Notes: generated by a model from the letters alone, not told the origin. Shown: positions 43,007-51,935, counted from the first letter of the stretch. The stretch is DNA of 64,000 nt from Streptomyces sp. NBC_01463 (GCA_036227345.1 CP109468.1:5518001-5582000), one strand, 5' to 3'. Program-made: numbers and translations.

Positions 43007-43391
43007 GGGGATGATCGGTTTCGACAGCGGATGTCGAAGCAGGGGAAGCGAGTCGAGGAAGCGGCAATGATCTCGTAAACCATATGTCGCAAACAATAAT
43101 CGCCAATTCCAAGCGCGATTCCTCCGCCTTCGCCCTCGCTGCCTAATTAGCAGCTAAGCGAAGACTCTGCGGAGTGTCAGCCCGGGGGTGATCCCGACCC
43201 GGATCCTGGCATCACTAAGGGATCTAAACTTCTAGGCCCGGTCACGGGGCCTGGAAGGAAATCAAACAGTGGCTGGGCCTGTCGGAGGCTTGTTCGCGTG
43301 ACCTCCGGGGCCGAGAAAAGCGTAGCGAACTGCACTCGGAGAAGCCCTGGTTCCGCACCGTTGGACGCGGGTTCGATTCCCGCCATCTCCA
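43007..43391 (+). ncRNA. ssrA: tmRNA (ssrA)
   Basis: The 5' end GGGGATG (43007-43013) pairs with CATCTCC (43384-43390, one G-T pair) to close the tRNA-like acceptor stem. GGTTTCGACAGC near the 5' end and GGTTCGATTCCCGCC near the 3' end (T-arm) are classic tmRNA sequences. The tag reading frame is at 43102-43146. The 3' CCA is not encoded (CAA follows the discriminator A), so it must be added after transcription. The RNA tags proteins from stalled ribosomes for proteolysis together with SmpB, encoded 120 nt upstream. The exact 5' end could differ by a few bases. Confidence 0.96.
43102..43146 (+). other. tmRNA proteolysis tag reading frame
   Basis: Resume codon GCC at 43102 followed by codons for NSKRDSSAFALAA and TAA at 43144-43146. 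The tag ends in the usual ALAA degron. From memory, the S. coelicolor tag is two residues longer (with QQ before AFALAA) and has T in place of the S at position 3. Confidence 0.9.
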
Positions 43392-43404
43392 CAATTCCCA
43401 TGTG

Positions 43405-43447
43405 AACGAGGACCCCGCTGCCACCGGCAGCGGGGTCCTCGTTTTTT
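43405..43447 (+). terminator. Rho-independent terminator of ssrA
   Basis: AACGAGGACCCCGCTGCC (43405-43422) and its perfect complement (43426-43443), 3-nt loop, followed by a T-run to 43447. One of the few canonical U-tract terminators in the window. Confidence 0.95.
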
Positions 43448-43740
43448 GTCCCCGCGCACGGGCCGGCAGCCGGTCGGTGTGCGGGGGCGTGCGCCCCCGG
43501 CGTGCATGCCCGTGCCGCGCGCCCGGGACGGACCCGGCCGGGGCAGCGTCCGCACCACGGTTCGAAAACAGATGTATCTCTCATGATGAACAACACCTGT
43601 CCGTGGGCTCGGACTGTCGCCGGCGTGCGCTACATTCATGGCCCGGGTGCACTGTGGTAGGGGGCGCGTGGACGGGGTGGGGGCCCGGTCCGACGACGCA
43701 CAGAAGGTCAGTTGCGCGCACCCGATCCTGAGTGGGGGAA
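43448..43740. promoter_or_regulatory. gap between ssrA and polysaccharide operon
   Basis: 293 nt without a convincing gene. It should hold the promoter of the operon starting at 43741. A lower-GC stretch lies at 43560-43600; no specific promoter elements or integrase-related repeats of the ssrA end were seen. Confidence 0.3.
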
Positions 43741-44445
43741 GTGCGTACAACTGTGGAAACTTGGCGTGAAGGTGCCCGTGCGGGACACACCCACGAGCCC
43801 AACGAAGTCACCATCCAGCTCGACGGACTGGGACGGCAGCTCTCCGAGCTGCTCCCGGAACCAGGCGCTCCGGAAGGCTCCGACGGCCCGGTCTTCGTCG
43901 ACGAGAGCGGCCGGCGCAGCAAGTCGCTCCGGCGGCTCGGCTGGGTCCTGGCCGCGATCTGTGTCGGTTACGCGGTGACGCTGGTCGTCGCCCTGCTCGG
44001 AGGCAACTCCAGCGCACCCTTCCTGCCGCTCTCCGGCCAGGAGGAGCACCGGAAGGCCGAAGAGGTGCAGACGCCGGTCACCCCGGGGACGAGCTCGGGG
44101 GCCCAGGTGTCGCCCGGGGCGCTGCCCAGTTCCTCGCCGTCGGCTCCGCAGACCGGGGAGAGCGCCGCCGCGACCGGGGGCGAGGCCACCGGTGACGGAA
44201 GCTCCCCGGCGACCGGGGCAGGAGCCGGGTCCTCGGCCTCGGCACCCGTCGTACCGTCCGCGGGGCACACCCGCGCCGGCCAGGCCACGGGCGGCGGCAA
44301 GCCGGTCGGTGAGACCACCGCCACGACCCCGGCCGTCGACCCCGGGACGCCGACGGCGGACCCGGTGGAAACGCCCTCCGACCCCGCGACCACTCCCGCC
44401 GGAACACCGGATCCTCCTGTGCAAGAGCAAGAAGGCGCCAGCTAG
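43741..44445 (+). CDS. single-pass membrane protein with Ser/Thr/Pro-rich extracellular tail
   Basis: 234 residues from GTG 43741, or 237 from GTG 43732; the GGGGGAA directly before 43741 is closer than ideal, so the start is uncertain. A ~70-residue cytoplasmic part (VTIQLDGLGRQLSELL) leads to one transmembrane helix (LGWVLAAICVGYAVTLVVALL). The ~150-residue outer tail is rich in Ser, Thr, Pro and Ala and looks disordered or glycosylated. Its stop codon directly abuts the ATG of the deacetylase-glycosyltransferase, so it probably belongs to that machine, perhaps as an assembly or regulatory subunit. No named family. Confidence 0.75.
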   Translation: MRTTVETWREGARAGHTHEPNEVTIQLDGLGRQLSELLPEPGAPEGSDGPVFVDESGRRSKSLRRLGWVLAAICVGYAVTLVVALLGGNSSAPFLPLSGQEEHRKAEEVQTPVTPGTSSGAQVSPGALPSSSPSAPQTGESAAATGGEATGDGSSPATGAGAGSSASAPVVPSAGHTRAGQATGGGKPVGETTATTPAVDPGTPTADPVETPSDPATTPAGTPDPPVQEQEGAS

Positions 44446-46641
44446 ATGACCACACCCGCCCCGCGGGTCAGGCACAACCGCAAGAAGCAGACCCGGCGGC
44501 GCAGACTTCCCATGCGCTACATGCTGCCGTTCCTCTTCCTCGTTGCCCTGCTCGCCATGTTGATGCTGCGCGGCTACGTGCACAGCGAAATCCTCGCCGA
44601 CCACCGGATCCAGCCACCGGCGGCCACCGACCGGGTGCCCGAGCAGGTGCTCGAAGGCGGCCCGGTCATCGACGCCCGCTCCACCACCGAGCCGGCCAAG
44701 ACGCTGCGGATCCCCGATCACCGGATCGTGCTGACCTTCGACGACGGCCCCGACCCGGTCTGGACCCCGCGGGTCCTGGACGAGCTGAAGAAGTACCACG
44801 CGCACGGCGTCTTCTTCGTCACCGGCACCATGGCCTCGCGCTACCCGGAGCTGGTGGAGCGCATGGTCAGGGAGGGGCACGAGGTCGGTCTGCACACCTT
44901 CAACCACCCCGACCTCTCCTACCAGTCCACCGGCCGCATCGACTGGGAGCTCTCCCAGAACCAGCTGGTGCTGGCCGGCGCCGCCGGCATCCGCACCTCG
45001 CTGTTCCGGCCGCCCTACTCCTCGTTCGCCGACGCCATGGACGACAAGTCCTGGCCGGTCACCCAGTACGTCGGCAGCCGCGGCTACCTCACCGTCGTGA
45101 ACAACACCGACAGCGAGGACTGGAAGCGGCCGGGCGTCCGGGCGATCATCGAGCGGGCCACGCCCAAGCACGGCAAGGGCGCCGTCATCCTCATGCACGA
45201 CTCCGGAGGCGACCGGTCCCAGACCGTCACCGCTCTCGGCAGGTTCCTGCCGAAGATGCAGGAGCGGGGCTACGAGTTCGCCAACCTCACCGACGCGCTC
45301 GGCGCCCCCAGCGCGCACACCCCGGTCACCGGGTTCGCGCTCTGGAAGGGCAAGGCGTTCGTCTCCGCCGTCGACGTCTCCGAGCACATCACCGATGTGC
45401 TGGTGGTGGGCCTCGCCGTCATCGGGGTGCTGGTCCTGGCCCGCTTCGGCCTGATGCTGCTGCTGTCCTTCGCGCACGCCCGCCGGGTCCGCCGCAAGGG
45501 CTTCAGCTGGGGCGAGCCGCTCACCCGCCCGGTGTCCGTCCTGGTGCCCGCGTACAACGAGAGCAAGTGCATCGCCAACACGGTGCGTTCACTGGTCGCC
45601 AGCGACTATCCGCTGGAGGTCATCGTCATCGACGACGGTTCCACGGACGGCACCGCCGACCTCGTCGACGCGATGCGGCTGCCGGGCGTCCGGGTGGTGC
45701 GCCAGCGCAACGCAGGGAAGCCCGCCGCCCTGAACAACGGCATCGCGCATGCCCGTCACGACATCATCGTGATGATGGACGGCGACACGGTCTTCGAGCC
45801 GTCCACCGTCCGCGAGCTGGTCCAGCCCTTCGCCGACCCGCGGGTCGGGGCCGTCGCGGGCAACGCCAAGGTCGGCAACCGCGACTCGCTGATCGGCGCC
45901 TGGCAGCACATCGAGTACGTGATGGGCTTCAACCTCGACCGCCGGATGTACGACATGCTGCGCTGCATGCCGACCATCCCCGGCGCGGTCGGGGCGTTCC
46001 GCCGCGACGCGCTGAACCGGATCGGCGGCATGAGCGAGGACACCCTCGCCGAGGACACCGACGTCACGATGGCCCTGCACCGGGACGGCTGGCGCGTCGT
46101 GTACGCGGAGAACGCCCGGGCCTGGACCGAGGCGCCGGAGTCCGTGCAGCAGCTCTGGTCGCAGCGCTACCGCTGGTCGTACGGCACGATGCAGGCCATC
46201 TGGAAGCACCGCCGCGCGGTCATCGAGCGCGGACCGTCCGGCCGTTTCGGACGGGTCGGGCTGCCGTTCGTCGCCCTGTTCATGGTCGTCGCCCCGCTGC
46301 TCGCCCCCCTCATCGACGTCTTCCTGCTGTACGGACTCGTCTTCGGCCCCACGGAGAAGACGGTCGTCGCCTGGCTCGGCGTCCTCGCGGTGCAGGCCGT
46401 CTGCGCCGCGTACGCCTTCCGGCTCGACCGGGAGCGCATGACCCATCTGATCTCGCTGCCCCTCCAGCAGGTCCTCTACCGGCAGCTCATGTACGTGGTG
46501 CTGCTGCAGTCCTGGATCACCGCCCTCACCGGCGGCCGGCTCCGCTGGCAGAAGCTGCGCCGCACGGGGGCCGTGGAGGCCCCCGGTGCCGTGCCCGGCG
46601 GCCAGCGCGGGCGCAGCAACGACCGGAGGCCCGTCGCATGA
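44446..46641 (+). CDS. polysaccharide deacetylase-GT2 synthase fusion
   Basis: 731 residues from ATG 44446. After one N-terminal helix (FLFLVALLAMLMLRGYV) comes an extracellular NodB deacetylase: LTFDDGPDPVW near residue 100, HTFNHPD metal histidines, and RPPYS. Another helix (~residue 325) leads to a processive GT2 domain: VLVPAYNES, IDDGSTDGT, MDGDT, EDTDVT and QRYRW, the Q-x-x-R-W of polymer synthases such as NodC, hyaluronan and PNAG synthases. C-terminal helices complete the channel. The protein would polymerise a hexosamine glycan, export it and partly N-deacetylate it outside. Its stop overlaps the acyltransferase start (ATGA at 46638). This merges the roles split between IcaA/PgaC and IcaB/PgaB elsewhere. 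Confidence 0.92.
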   Translation: MTTPAPRVRHNRKKQTRRRRLPMRYMLPFLFLVALLAMLMLRGYVHSEILADHRIQPPAATDRVPEQVLEGGPVIDARSTTEPAKTLRIPDHRIVLTFDDGPDPVWTPRVLDELKKYHAHGVFFVTGTMASRYPELVERMVREGHEVGLHTFNHPDLSYQSTGRIDWELSQNQLVLAGAAGIRTSLFRPPYSSFADAMDDKSWPVTQYVGSRGYLTVVNNTDSEDWKRPGVRAIIERATPKHGKGAVILMHDSGGDRSQTVTALGRFLPKMQERGYEFANLTDALGAPSAHTPVTGFALWKGKAFVSAVDVSEHITDVLVVGLAVIGVLVLARFGLMLLLSFAHARRVRRKGFSWGEPLTRPVSVLVPAYNESKCIANTVRSLVASDYPLEVIVIDDGSTDGTADLVDAMRLPGVRVVRQRNAGKPAALNNGIAHARHDIIVMMDGDTVFEPSTVRELVQPFADPRVGAVAGNAKVGNRDSLIGAWQHIEYVMGFNLDRRMYDMLRCMPTIPGAVGAFRRDALNRIGGMSEDTLAEDTDVTMALHRDGWRVVYAENARAWTEAPESVQQLWSQRYRWSYGTMQAIWKHRRAVIERGPSGRFGRVGLPFVALFMVVAPLLAPLIDVFLLYGLVFGPTEKTVVAWLGVLAVQAVCAAYAFRLDRERMTHLISLPLQQVLYRQLMYVVLLQSWITALTGGRLRWQKLRRTGAVEAPGAVPGGQRGRSNDRRPVA

Positions 46642-47972
46642 CCCACCCGAGCCACCCTTCGGCGTACCCGCAGCAGCCGCCCCGGGAGCCGCACACGGTG
46701 CCGTTCCCGGTGCAGCAGGACATGGCGGCGCCGTACGGCCGGACGCAGTGGGAGCCGGCCCCCGAGGCAGTCCCGCCGGTGGCGGAGCCCGCTCCGGCAG
46801 CCGCGAAGAAGCCGGGCCGGGACCGCTACCTCGACCTGCTGCGCTCGATCGCGCTGGTCCGGGTCGTCGTCTACCACATCTTCGGCTGGGCCTGGCTGAC
46901 GGTGCTGTTCCCCTCCATGGGAGTCATGTTCGCCCTGGCGGGTTCGCTCATGGCCCGCTCGCTGGCCCGTCCGGCATGGGGCGTCATCCGCGGCCGCATC
47001 CGTCGGCTGCTGCCCCCCATGTGGGCGTTCTCGGCCGTCGTCCTGCCGATGATGTTCCTCCTCACCTGGAAGCCGGTGCGGGAGGAGGGGATCTGGTGGT
47101 TCCTGAAGCTGGGCTGCTACATCTTCCCGGTCGGCGCGCCGCCGTACCCCTGGCTCAGCGGTGACAAGGCCGGGCTCCTGGAGGACACCTGGGCGGTGCA
47201 GGCGGCCGGTCCGCTCTGGTACATCCGCGCCTACCTCTGGTTCGTCCTGGCGTCGCCGCTGCTGCTGAAGGCGTTCCGCAGGCTGCCGTGGGCCACGATG
47301 CTCGCGCCCATCGGGCTCACCGCCGTCATCGGTTCGGGCCTGGTCACGATCCCCGGCGAGACGGGCAACGCCCTCGTCGACTTCGGGATGTTCGGCTCCT
47401 GCTGGATCCTCGGCTTCGCCCACAACGACGGGCTGTTCGAGAAGGTCCCGCGCTATCTGGTGGTGTCGCTCTCGGCGCTCGTCATGGCGTTCGGCCTGTG
47501 GTGGGCCTCGGGACATCTCACGGCGGACGGCTGGGACCTCAACGACATCCCGCTCGCCCAGGCCACCTGGTCGTTCGGCTTCTGCGTGATCCTGCTCCAG
47601 TACGCGCCGTCGTGGCAGCAGCTGCCGGGCCGGCTGGCCGCCTGGGACCCGTTGGTGACGCTCGCCAACAACCGGGCGGTGACGATCTACCTCTGGCACA
47701 ACCTGCTGATCATGGCGACGATACCGATACTGGACGAGCTCTGGGCCATACCGTTCGTCGACGCCCATCTGGGGTCGGAGATAGAGGCCGTGTACACCGT
47801 CCTGATGTTCCTCCTGGTCTGGCCGCTGATAGGGATCATGATCGTGGCGGTCGGCTGGCTGGAGGACGTCGCCGCCAAGCGCCGGCCGAGGCTGTGGCCG
47901 AACGGCGTGCGCAAGACCCGTGAACGGCCCGCGCCCGAGCCCTCGCCGGCGGGCGGCACGCGCCGGCGCTGA
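46638..47972 (+). CDS. membrane acyltransferase (acyltransferase-3 family)
   Basis: 444 residues from ATG 46638, overlapping the previous stop by 4 nt. A Pro/Gln-rich ~65-residue N-terminus (similar in flavour to other envelope proteins here) precedes ten or so membrane helices. RYLDLLRSIALVRVVVYH contains the conserved early Arg and the His expected for acyltransferase-3 enzymes. The context with a deacetylase-synthase suggests O-acylation (for example succinylation, as proposed for IcaC) of the same surface polysaccharide. A strong hairpin terminator follows 9 nt after the stop. Confidence 0.88.
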   Translation: MTHPSHPSAYPQQPPREPHTVPFPVQQDMAAPYGRTQWEPAPEAVPPVAEPAPAAAKKPGRDRYLDLLRSIALVRVVVYHIFGWAWLTVLFPSMGVMFALAGSLMARSLARPAWGVIRGRIRRLLPPMWAFSAVVLPMMFLLTWKPVREEGIWWFLKLGCYIFPVGAPPYPWLSGDKAGLLEDTWAVQAAGPLWYIRAYLWFVLASPLLLKAFRRLPWATMLAPIGLTAVIGSGLVTIPGETGNALVDFGMFGSCWILGFAHNDGLFEKVPRYLVVSLSALVMAFGLWWASGHLTADGWDLNDIPLAQATWSFGFCVILLQYAPSWQQLPGRLAAWDPLVTLANNRAVTIYLWHNLLIMATIPILDELWAIPFVDAHLGSEIEAVYTVLMFLLVWPLIGIMIVAVGWLEDVAAKRRPRLWPNGVRKTRERPAPEPSPAGGTRRR

Positions 47973-47980
47973 CCGCCGCC

Positions 47981-48008
47981 CTCACCGGGCCGGCCCCGGC
48001 CCGGTGAG
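47981..48008 (+). terminator. terminator of polysaccharide operon
   Basis: CTCACCGGGCCGG (47981-47993) and CCGGCCCGGTGAG (47996-48008), perfect 13-bp stem, 2-nt gap, no T-tract. Confidence 0.75.
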
Positions 48009-48103
48009 AGCAAGGTTGCGCACCGGTCACCTCACGGCACCGCACCGAAACGCGCGCTCCCTAGCGTCGGGGACAACACCCCGACCACCCGTGGAGGCGC
48101 GTG

Positions 48104-49435
48104 ATGGCTGGCCGTTGGATCGAGCAGTGGGAACCCGAGGACGAGACCTTCTGGCGGGAGAAGGGCGAGCGGATCGCCCGCCGGAACCTGTGGTTCTCCG
48201 TCCTGTCCGAGCACATCGGGTTCTCCATCTGGACCCTGTGGTCGGTGATGGTCCTGTTCATGGGACCGGAGTACGGGGTGGACCCGGCCGGGAAGTTCTT
48301 CCTGATCTCCACCGCGACGCTGGTCGGCGCCCTCGTGCGGGTGCCGTACACCTTCGCCGTGGCCCGGTTCGGCGGCCGGAACTGGACCGTGTTCAGCGCG
48401 TTCACCCTGCTGGTTCCGACGGTGGCCGCCTTCGTCGTGATGGAGCCCGGGACCTCGTACCCCACGCTCGTCGCCGTGGCGGCGCTGACCGGTATCGGCG
48501 GCGGCAACTTCGCCTCCTCGATGACGAACATCAACGCCTTCTTCCCGCTGCGAAAGAAGGGCTGGGCGCTGGGGCTCAACGCGGGCGGCGGCAACATCGG
48601 GGTGCCCGTCGTGCAGCTCGTCGGGCTGCTGGTGATCGGGACCGCGGGCGCCATGCACCCGCGGATCGTGCTCGGCGTGTACATCCCGCTGATCGTCGTC
48701 GCCGGTCTGTGCGCCGCGCGCTTCATGGACAACCTGGCGCCCGTGCAGAACGACACCGGGGCCGCGAAGGACGCCGTGCGCGACCCGCACACCTGGATCA
48801 TGGCGGTGCTCTACATCGGCACCTTCGGCTCGTTCATCGGCTACAGCTTCGCCTTCGGGCTCGTCCTGCAGACGCAGTTCGGCCGCACCCCGCTGCAGGC
48901 CGCATCGCTCACCTTCGTCGGCCCGCTGCTGGGCTCGCTCATCAGGCCCGTCGGCGGCTGGCTGGCCGACCGGTACGGCGGCGCCCGGATCACCCTGGCC
49001 AACTACGCCGCCATGGCCGTGGCGACCGGAGTCGTCGTCTACGCATCCGGCATCGAATCGCTCACCGTGTTCCTCATCGGCTTCACGGCCCTGTTCGTCC
49101 TGACGGGGCTCGGCAACGGATCGACGTTCAAGATGATCCCGGGCATCTTCCACGCCAAGGCGATCGCCCAGGGGCTGCGCGGCGAGGAGGCGGCGGCCCA
49201 GGGGCGGCGGCTGTCCGGGGCGGCGATGGGACTCATCGGCGCGGTCGGCGCGCTCGGCGGGCTCGCCATCAACCTCGCCTTCCGGCAGTCCTTCCAGACC
49301 TCGGGCACCGGAACGGCGGCCTTCTGGTCCTTCCTGGCCTTCTACGGTGTGTGCTTCCTGCTCACCTGGGCGGTATACCTTCGCCGCACCGTGGCAGCCC
49401 CGGCGAAGCCCCAGCTCAGCTATGCAGAGGTGTGA
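48104..49435 (+). CDS. narK: nitrate/nitrite transporter, NarK-type MFS
   Basis: 443 residues from ATG 48104, with GGAGG 7 nt upstream (a GTG at 48101 is adjacent). Twelve transmembrane helices; the nitrate signature region GGGNFASSMTNINAFFP is in helix 5, with a related Gly-rich segment GLGNGSTFKMIP in the second half. It imports nitrate or exchanges nitrate for nitrite across the inner membrane. It is followed 129 nt downstream by a HemD-winged helix gene, which may regulate nitrate or nitrite assimilation. Confidence 0.92.
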   Translation: MAGRWIEQWEPEDETFWREKGERIARRNLWFSVLSEHIGFSIWTLWSVMVLFMGPEYGVDPAGKFFLISTATLVGALVRVPYTFAVARFGGRNWTVFSAFTLLVPTVAAFVVMEPGTSYPTLVAVAALTGIGGGNFASSMTNINAFFPLRKKGWALGLNAGGGNIGVPVVQLVGLLVIGTAGAMHPRIVLGVYIPLIVVAGLCAARFMDNLAPVQNDTGAAKDAVRDPHTWIMAVLYIGTFGSFIGYSFAFGLVLQTQFGRTPLQAASLTFVGPLLGSLIRPVGGWLADRYGGARITLANYAAMAVATGVVVYASGIESLTVFLIGFTALFVLTGLGNGSTFKMIPGIFHAKAIAQGLRGEEAAAQGRRLSGAAMGLIGAVGALGGLAINLAFRQSFQTSGTGTAAFWSFLAFYGVCFLLTWAVYLRRTVAAPAKPQLSYAEV

Positions 49436-49564
49436 TGATGAACCGGCGATGCCGGGTGACGTAACGGGCGGGAAATACGGGCGAACCGAGCCTGTCACGC
49501 TTCGTTGGCAGGCTCGGCCCTCCGCACCATTGAGCAGCAGCGGGACGAGAGCCGGGTAGACCAT

Positions 49565-50707
49565 ATGCACGACGACGAACAGCACGGGCCCCTCGCGGGC
49601 TTCACGGTCGGTGTCACCGCCGCACGCCGGGCGGACGAACTCGGCACCCTGCTGCGGCGGCGGGGCGCCACCGTGGTGCACGCCCCCGCTCTGCGGATCG
49701 TGCCGCTCGCCGACGACAGCGAACTGCTCGCCGCCACCAAGGAACTCGTCGACGCCGTCCCCGACGTGGTCGTCGCGACCACGGCGATCGGCTTCCGCGG
49801 CTGGATCGAGGCCGCCGACGGCTGGGGCATCGGCGAGCAGCTGCTGGACACGCTGCGCGGGGTCGAACTGCTGGCCCGCGGGCCCAAGGTCAAGGGCGCG
49901 GTCCGTGCCGCCGGACTGACCGAGGCCTGGTCGCCGGCGTCCGAATCCATGGCGGAGGTCCTCGAACGGCTGCTGGAGGAGGGCGTCGAGGGGCGGCGCA
50001 TCGCCCTCCAGCTGCACGGCGAACCCCTCCCCGGTTTCGTGGAGTCGCTGCGCGCGGCCGGCGGCGAGGTCGTCGGGGTCCCGGTCTACCGCTGGATGCC
50101 GCCCGAGGACATCGCCCCGCTCGACCGGCTCATCGACATCACCCTCGCCCGCGGCCTGGACGCGCTCACCTTCACCAGCGCTCCGGCGGCGGTCTCCGTG
50201 CTGCGCCGGGCGGAGGAGCGCGGGCTGCTGCCCGAACTGATGGGCGTGCTGCAGGGGGAGGTCCTGTCCGCCTGCGTCGGGCCGGTCACCGCACTGCCGT
50301 TGCAGGCCCGCGGCGTCGACACCGTCCAGCCCGAGCGCTTCCGGCTCGGCCCGCTCGTCCAGCTGATCTGCCGGGAACTGCCCGCCCGGGCCCGGACCCT
50401 GCCCGTCGCCGGGCACCGGGTCGAGATCCGCGGCCACGCCGTCCTGGTCGACGACGAACTGCGCGCGGTGCCGCCCGCCGGCATGGCCCTGCTGCACACC
50501 CTGGCCCGCCGGCCGGGCTGGGTGGTGGCCCGCGCCGACCTGCTGCGCGCCCTGCCGGGCAGCGGTACGGACGAGCACGCGGTGGAGACGGCGATGGCCC
50601 GGCTGCGCACCGCACTCGGGGCTCCCCGGCTGATCCAGACGGTCGTCAAGCGCGGCTACCGGCTGGCCCTGGACCCGGCGTCCGACGCCAAGTACGCCGA
50701 CTCCTGA
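49565..50707 (+). CDS. uroporphyrinogen-III synthase-like protein fused to winged-helix DNA-binding domain
   Basis: 380 residues from ATG 49565; an in-frame TTG at 49505 is possible but less likely. Residues 10-250 are a HemD-like two-lobed domain (GFTVGVTAARRADELGTLL; ALTFTSAPAAVSVL; SACVGPVTA). Residues ~280-375 are an OmpR-type winged helix (AGMALLHTLARRPGWVVARADLL; ETAMARLRTAL; TVVKRGYRLAL). Such fusions occur next to nitrate/nitrite genes in actinobacteria and are thought to act as regulators, although the HemD half could still make uroporphyrinogen III for sirohaem. It follows narK. Its 3' end overlaps the convergent gene at 50656 by 52 nt. Confidence 0.88.
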   Translation: MHDDEQHGPLAGFTVGVTAARRADELGTLLRRRGATVVHAPALRIVPLADDSELLAATKELVDAVPDVVVATTAIGFRGWIEAADGWGIGEQLLDTLRGVELLARGPKVKGAVRAAGLTEAWSPASESMAEVLERLLEEGVEGRRIALQLHGEPLPGFVESLRAAGGEVVGVPVYRWMPPEDIAPLDRLIDITLARGLDALTFTSAPAAVSVLRRAEERGLLPELMGVLQGEVLSACVGPVTALPLQARGVDTVQPERFRLGPLVQLICRELPARARTLPVAGHRVEIRGHAVLVDDELRAVPPAGMALLHTLARRPGWVVARADLLRALPGSGTDEHAVETAMARLRTALGAPRLIQTVVKRGYRLALDPASDAKYADS

Positions 50708-51237
50708 GGGAGCCGGCGCGCGCCGGGCGGCGCGACGAGGACCCGGGCCCGCAGCAGGAGGGCGAGCGCGGCGGTGCACAGCACCGCCCGCACGGCGTTC
50801 CAGGCGACCCAGGCGTCCTCGAACCTGTCCCGTACGGCGGCGGGGTCGGCGATCCGCGCGGGGTCACCGGCGTCCGCGAGGGCGTTGTTCAGCGGGACGT
50901 TGACGCCCGAGGTGAGCAGGAACGCCACGGCGTACACCGCGAGCGCCGCGAGGAGCCACCGGCGGGGGCCGGGGGAGCGGCGCTGCTGCCAGGCGGCGGC
51001 CGCGGTGAGGATCAGCGCGCCGAAGAAGCCGGCGAAGAAGACCGGGTTCTCGATGACGTCGTTGATGTTCCGCATCACCTCGATGAAGGTCCGGTCGTCG
51101 CTGCGGCCGAGCGCGGGCATGACCGCGCACGAGAAGGCGTAGAAGGTGCCCGCCATCAGTCCGGTGGTGACGGCGGCACCGCCGATGACGAGGTGGTGGA
51201 GGGCTGAGGTCGGCCGGTCGGGCCCGCTGGTTGTCAT
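50656..51237 (-). CDS. DUF1772 (anthrone oxygenase-like) membrane protein
   Basis: 193 residues from ATG 51237. Four predicted helices (VIGGAAVTTGLMAGTFYAFS; VFFAGFFGALILTAAAA; LLAALAVYAVAFLLTSGVNV; AVLCTAALALLL). The FYAFS ... MPAL start and GVNVPLNNAL loop are typical of DUF1772, a family containing anthrone oxygenases but mostly of unknown role. Its last 52 bases overlap the end of the HemD-winged helix gene on the other strand, with no terminator between them. Confidence 0.8.
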   Translation of the reverse strand: MTTSGPDRPTSALHHLVIGGAAVTTGLMAGTFYAFSCAVMPALGRSDDRTFIEVMRNINDVIENPVFFAGFFGALILTAAAAWQQRRSPGPRRWLLAALAVYAVAFLLTSGVNVPLNNALADAGDPARIADPAAVRDRFEDAWVAWNAVRAVLCTAALALLLRARVLVAPPGARRLPQESAYLASDAGSRASR

Positions 51238-51338
51238 GCGTCCAGTCAAGTGGCGGCGCCGGGGCCGCTCCATGGCTCAGGCGCGCAGTTCCCTTCGCGG
51301 GCGTCCAGCCGCCGCACGGGCACCGTGCCGCGCCCGGG

Positions 51339-51351
51339 TAGCGTGCGGGGA
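51339..51351 (+). promoter_or_regulatory. leaderless-type promoter of GNAT gene
   Basis: TAGCGT at 51339-51344, 6 nt before ATG 51351, with no obvious ribosome site apart from GGGG adjoining the ATG. Confidence 0.4.
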
Positions 51352-51935
51352 TGACCGATGACATCCACCTGATCGACGCGGAGGTACGGCTCCGCCCCCT
51401 GACCCTGGCCGACGCCGGCCCCCGCGCGGAGTCCCTGACCCGCAGCCGTACGTACATGCGGCCCTGGGAGCCCGTGCGGCCCGAGGCCTTCTACACCGAG
51501 CAGGGGCAGCGCGAGCGGCTCGCCGACGCCTTGGCGGACCGCGAGGCGGGGCGCGCGATGACGTGGACCCTCGCCGACGCGCAGGACCGCGCGATCGGCG
51601 GGTTCAGCCTCAACGCCCTGGTCCTCGGGCCGTTCCGCAGCGCCACCCTGGGCTACTGGGTGGACGTGGCGTTCGCGGGCCGCGGACTGGCCACCGCCGC
51701 CGTGCGGCTGATCTGCGAACTGGCCAGGGACGAACTGCGGCTGCACCGGATCGAGGCCGGCACGGTGGTGGACAACACGGCGTCGCAGCGGGTGCTCGCC
51801 AAGTGCGGCTTCGAGGAGTTCGGCATGGCCCCGCGCTATCTGCACATCGACGGCGAATGGCGCGACCACCGGCTCTTCCAGCGCATCCTGCACGACGGCC
51901 CGTTGACCGGGGCACCGGCCGCCCCCGGCGCCTGA
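51351..51935 (+). CDS. GNAT acetyltransferase, RimJ-like
   Basis: 194 residues from ATG 51351. VRLRPLTLADA opens a ribosomal-protein-alanine-acetyltransferase type GNAT fold; FAGRGLATAAVRLICEL supplies the acetyl-CoA loop (R/Q-x-x-G-x-A-like, here RGLATA), and VDNTASQRVLAKCGF is the conserved final motif. It would acetylate an amine, perhaps a protein N-terminus. The substrate is unknown. It faces another GNAT on the opposite strand, 20 nt away at their 3' ends; the two are not closely similar. Confidence 0.88.
   Translation: MTDDIHLIDAEVRLRPLTLADAGPRAESLTRSRTYMRPWEPVRPEAFYTEQGQRERLADALADREAGRAMTWTLADAQDRAIGGFSLNALVLGPFRSATLGYWVDVAFAGRGLATAAVRLICELARDELRLHRIEAGTVVDNTASQRVLAKCGFEEFGMAPRYLHIDGEWRDHRLFQRILHDGPLTGAPAAPGA

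Noticed and set aside
43007..43740. Integrated element at the ssrA 3' end
   Set aside because: ssrA is a common attachment site, but there is no integrase nor a duplicated ssrA end downstream; the usual terminator follows directly.
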